Both the position numbers and the translations under genes were made by a program. A DNA stretch of 64,000 nt from positions 4,064,501 through 4,128,500 of the forward strand of contig NZ_OY781365.1 of the NCBI RefSeq assembly GCF_963676815.1. Direction: 5' to 3'. This document shows positions 62,473 to 64,000 of the stretch, in pieces. Below the pieces are notes generated by a model that saw only the letters and a list, made by a program, of their open reading frames with translations, was not told the origin of the DNA and made no database searches. Positions within the stretch are counted from its first letter, which is position 1, and every line of letters begins with the position of its first letter. The stretch is from an uncultured Draconibacterium sp. GTDB taxonomy: Bacteria > Bacteroidota > Bacteroidia > Bacteroidales > Prolixibacteraceae.

Positions 62473-63999
62473 ATGAAGAAAAGTATTTTTTTGCTATTAA
62501 TTGTTTTGTGTACGTCCATTGTCGGGATGGCGCAAAAGAGCATTAGTGGTATTGTTACCGATAGTAATAAGGAGCCAATGCCTGGTGTTACTGTTGTAGT
62601 TAAAAATACAACAACGGGAACAGTAACAGGCATGGATGGGAGCTATAGTATAAATGTTCCTGGTGATGCCAGCATTTTGGTTTTTTCATTTATAGGAATG
62701 GAAACCAAAGACGTTGAAATTAATGGACAATCTGTCGTTAATGTACAACTTGAATCGGCTGTGACTGAATTGGATGAGGTAGTAGCTATCGGATATGGAA
62801 CAGTGAAAAAAAGTGATTTGACTGGTTCTGTAGCAAGTGTGAAGGCGGCTGAATTAGTGCAGGCAAGCCCAACATCTGCCATTGATGCTTTACAAGGGCG
62901 TGTGGCTGGTGTTCAGGTGAAAACACAGTCGGGAGAGCCTGGTGGGGCTGTACGTGTTAATATTCGGGGAGTTAATTCTATTACTGGAGGTTCAACTCCA
63001 TTATATGTAATTGATGGTATACAGATTGATGCTAACGAGGCTGACGTAGCTACTTCCAGTATTGACAATTCTAATTCATTTAATCCTCTGGCAGGATTGA
63101 ACCCTGAAGATATTGAAAGTATGGAATTTTTAAAAGATGCCTCTGCAACAGCTATTTATGGCTCCCGTGGAGCCAATGGTGTAATTCTTATTACAACAAA
63201 GACTGGTAAAGGTGGTAAGGCGACTTTCAATTATAGTGCAAATGCAGGATTTTCGAATGCCACCAATAAAATAGTGATGTTGGATGCAGATGAATATATA
63301 GATTATGGCTTAGAATATGGGTATGAGAATTTTTTTGATGAGGAAGGTAATCCAAAAGATTTGTCTAATGCTAAAAAGTATAACTGGGAAGACGAAGCCT
63401 ACAGAACAGCTTTTTCTCAATCACATACTATATCATTGTCAGGAGGTACGAAAGTAACTAACTATTCTGCGAGTGTAGGATATTTGGATGAAGAAGGGAT
63501 TTTGATTAATAATAGTTTTAATCGTCTTACCGGTAGAATGAATTTAAGCCATAAGTTTTCAGATAAGTTTAAGGTAGATCTCAGAATGACCTCGGCTGAT
63601 ACTGAAACTATTGGTTTGACAAGCGGAGGAGGTTACGGAGGAGTTGCCAGATCTGTATTAACCAGTAGTCCGGTTATAATTCCAGACCCAGCTGATGATT
63701 CTGAAACTTTCAGCTCCCCTATAGATGATATTACGTATTCAGATGTAAATTCTAAGCTATCAAGATATTTACTATCTCTCGGATTAACGTATGATTTTTC
63801 TAAGAATTTTTCCTATAAAGTTTCAGGAAATAGTAACAAATCAAAATCAAAAGGAAAGGAATTTTATACTATAGAAACAAGACGAGGAAGATATGACAAT
63901 GGACGTGCTGTATTAAAAGAAATTAATACCGATAATTATACACTAACCAATCAATTAGATTATAAAGGCAACATCAATAAAGTTCATCGTTTTTCTTCC
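62473..63999 (+). CDS. Second SusC-like TonB-dependent transporter, 3' end beyond window
   Basis: The first 509 residues of a SusC homolog. The signal peptide ends IVGMAQ at about 21. The carboxypeptidase-D regulatory-like domain (GIVTDSNKEPMPGVTVVVKN) follows, then the TonB-box region (LDEVVAIGYGTVKKSDLTG), the plug (VNIRGVNSITGGSTPLYVID; FLKDASATAIYGSRGANG) and the start of the barrel. The frame is open to the window end. It is distinct from the first SusC (986 residues), so this region carries two glycan import systems; a susD partner is expected just downstream. Confidence 0.95.
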   Translation, partial: MKKSIFLLLIVLCTSIVGMAQKSISGIVTDSNKEPMPGVTVVVKNTTTGTVTGMDGSYSINVPGDASILVFSFIGMETKDVEINGQSVVNVQLESAVTELDEVVAIGYGTVKKSDLTGSVASVKAAELVQASPTSAIDALQGRVAGVQVKTQSGEPGGAVRVNIRGVNSITGGSTPLYVIDGIQIDANEADVATSSIDNSNSFNPLAGLNPEDIESMEFLKDASATAIYGSRGANGVILITTKTGKGGKATFNYSANAGFSNATNKIVMLDADEYIDYGLEYGYENFFDEEGNPKDLSNAKKYNWEDEAYRTAFSQSHTISLSGGTKVTNYSASVGYLDEEGILINNSFNRLTGRMNLSHKFSDKFKVDLRMTSADTETIGLTSGGGYGGVARSVLTSSPVIIPDPADDSETFSSPIDDITYSDVNSKLSRYLLSLGLTYDFSKNFSYKVSGNSNKSKSKGKEFYTIETRRGRYDNGRAVLKEINTDNYTLTNQLDYKGNINKVHRFSS

Positions 64000-64000
64000 T

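Noticed and set aside
1..64000. CRISPR arrays, tRNA or rRNA genes
   Set aside because: No array of regularly spaced repeats and no recognisable tRNA or rRNA sequence was found on reading; the only regular repeats are the short ones listed.

Overview
The window reads as part of a chromosome of a Bacteroidota bacterium. The evidence is SusC/SusD pairs, hybrid two-component systems, Bacteroides-type tra genes, lipoprotein signals on most secreted enzymes and TAnnTTTG-like promoter elements. The many carbohydrate-active enzymes plus sulfatases suggest a free-living, probably marine, polysaccharide degrader of the Marinilabiliales/Prolixibacteraceae type. That placement is an inference from gene content only; there is no rRNA here.

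Layout. (1) 1-11451: part of a conjugative element (traG-I-J-K-L-M-N, a RadC/JAB protein, an AlbA-type regulator, a DUF3945 protein, a DUF1896 protein). It looks defective: traG carries a frameshift near its 3' end, the expected traO/P/Q are not seen after traN, and the large methylase/helicase gene that normally follows DUF1896 stops after about 31 codons. (2) 11452-12659: a graveyard of decayed coding sequence, including a GH26-like glycosidase pseudogene. (3) 12660-20957: an AraC regulator and a tight operon of glycyl-radical-enzyme activase, an unusual glycyl radical enzyme, a cupin, a RhaT-type sugar transporter and a GH92 alpha-mannosidase, closed by a strong terminator. (4) 20985-21972: an IS1595-type insertion sequence with visible terminal inverted repeats. 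(5) 22125-47083: a plus-strand polysaccharide utilization locus with an HTCS regulator, SusC/SusD, a GH67/GH115-like protein, three GH92 enzymes, a PHP protein whose leader is out of frame, a GH28 protein, a Tat-exported protein of unknown family and a GH43-like propeller. (6) 62068 down to 47147, minus strand: a second regulator (HTCS) preceded by an operon of an unknown TIM-barrel-like protein, a GH36 alpha-galactosidase, two sulfatases, a GH28-like beta-helix and a Gfo/Idh/MocA oxidoreductase. (7) 62473-end: a second SusC, divergent from that operon and incomplete at the window edge.

How it may work together. Four GH92 enzymes, GH28/GH43/GH36 enzymes, an alpha-glucuronidase-like protein and two sulfatases point to a branched, sulfated, mannose- and uronate-containing glycan. 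The glycyl radical enzyme operon ends in a GH92 gene and carries a sugar transporter, so it probably handles a product of this glycan anaerobically. Its active-site cysteine context (Gly-Cys-Asn-Trp) does not match the usual diol dehydratase Gly-Cys-Val-Glu, so its reaction cannot be assigned. It is the best candidate here for an undescribed metabolic system. Between the divergent operons lie four TGTTACAA sites in two pairs, each pair spaced exactly 21 bp: a convincing candidate operator for the second HTCS.
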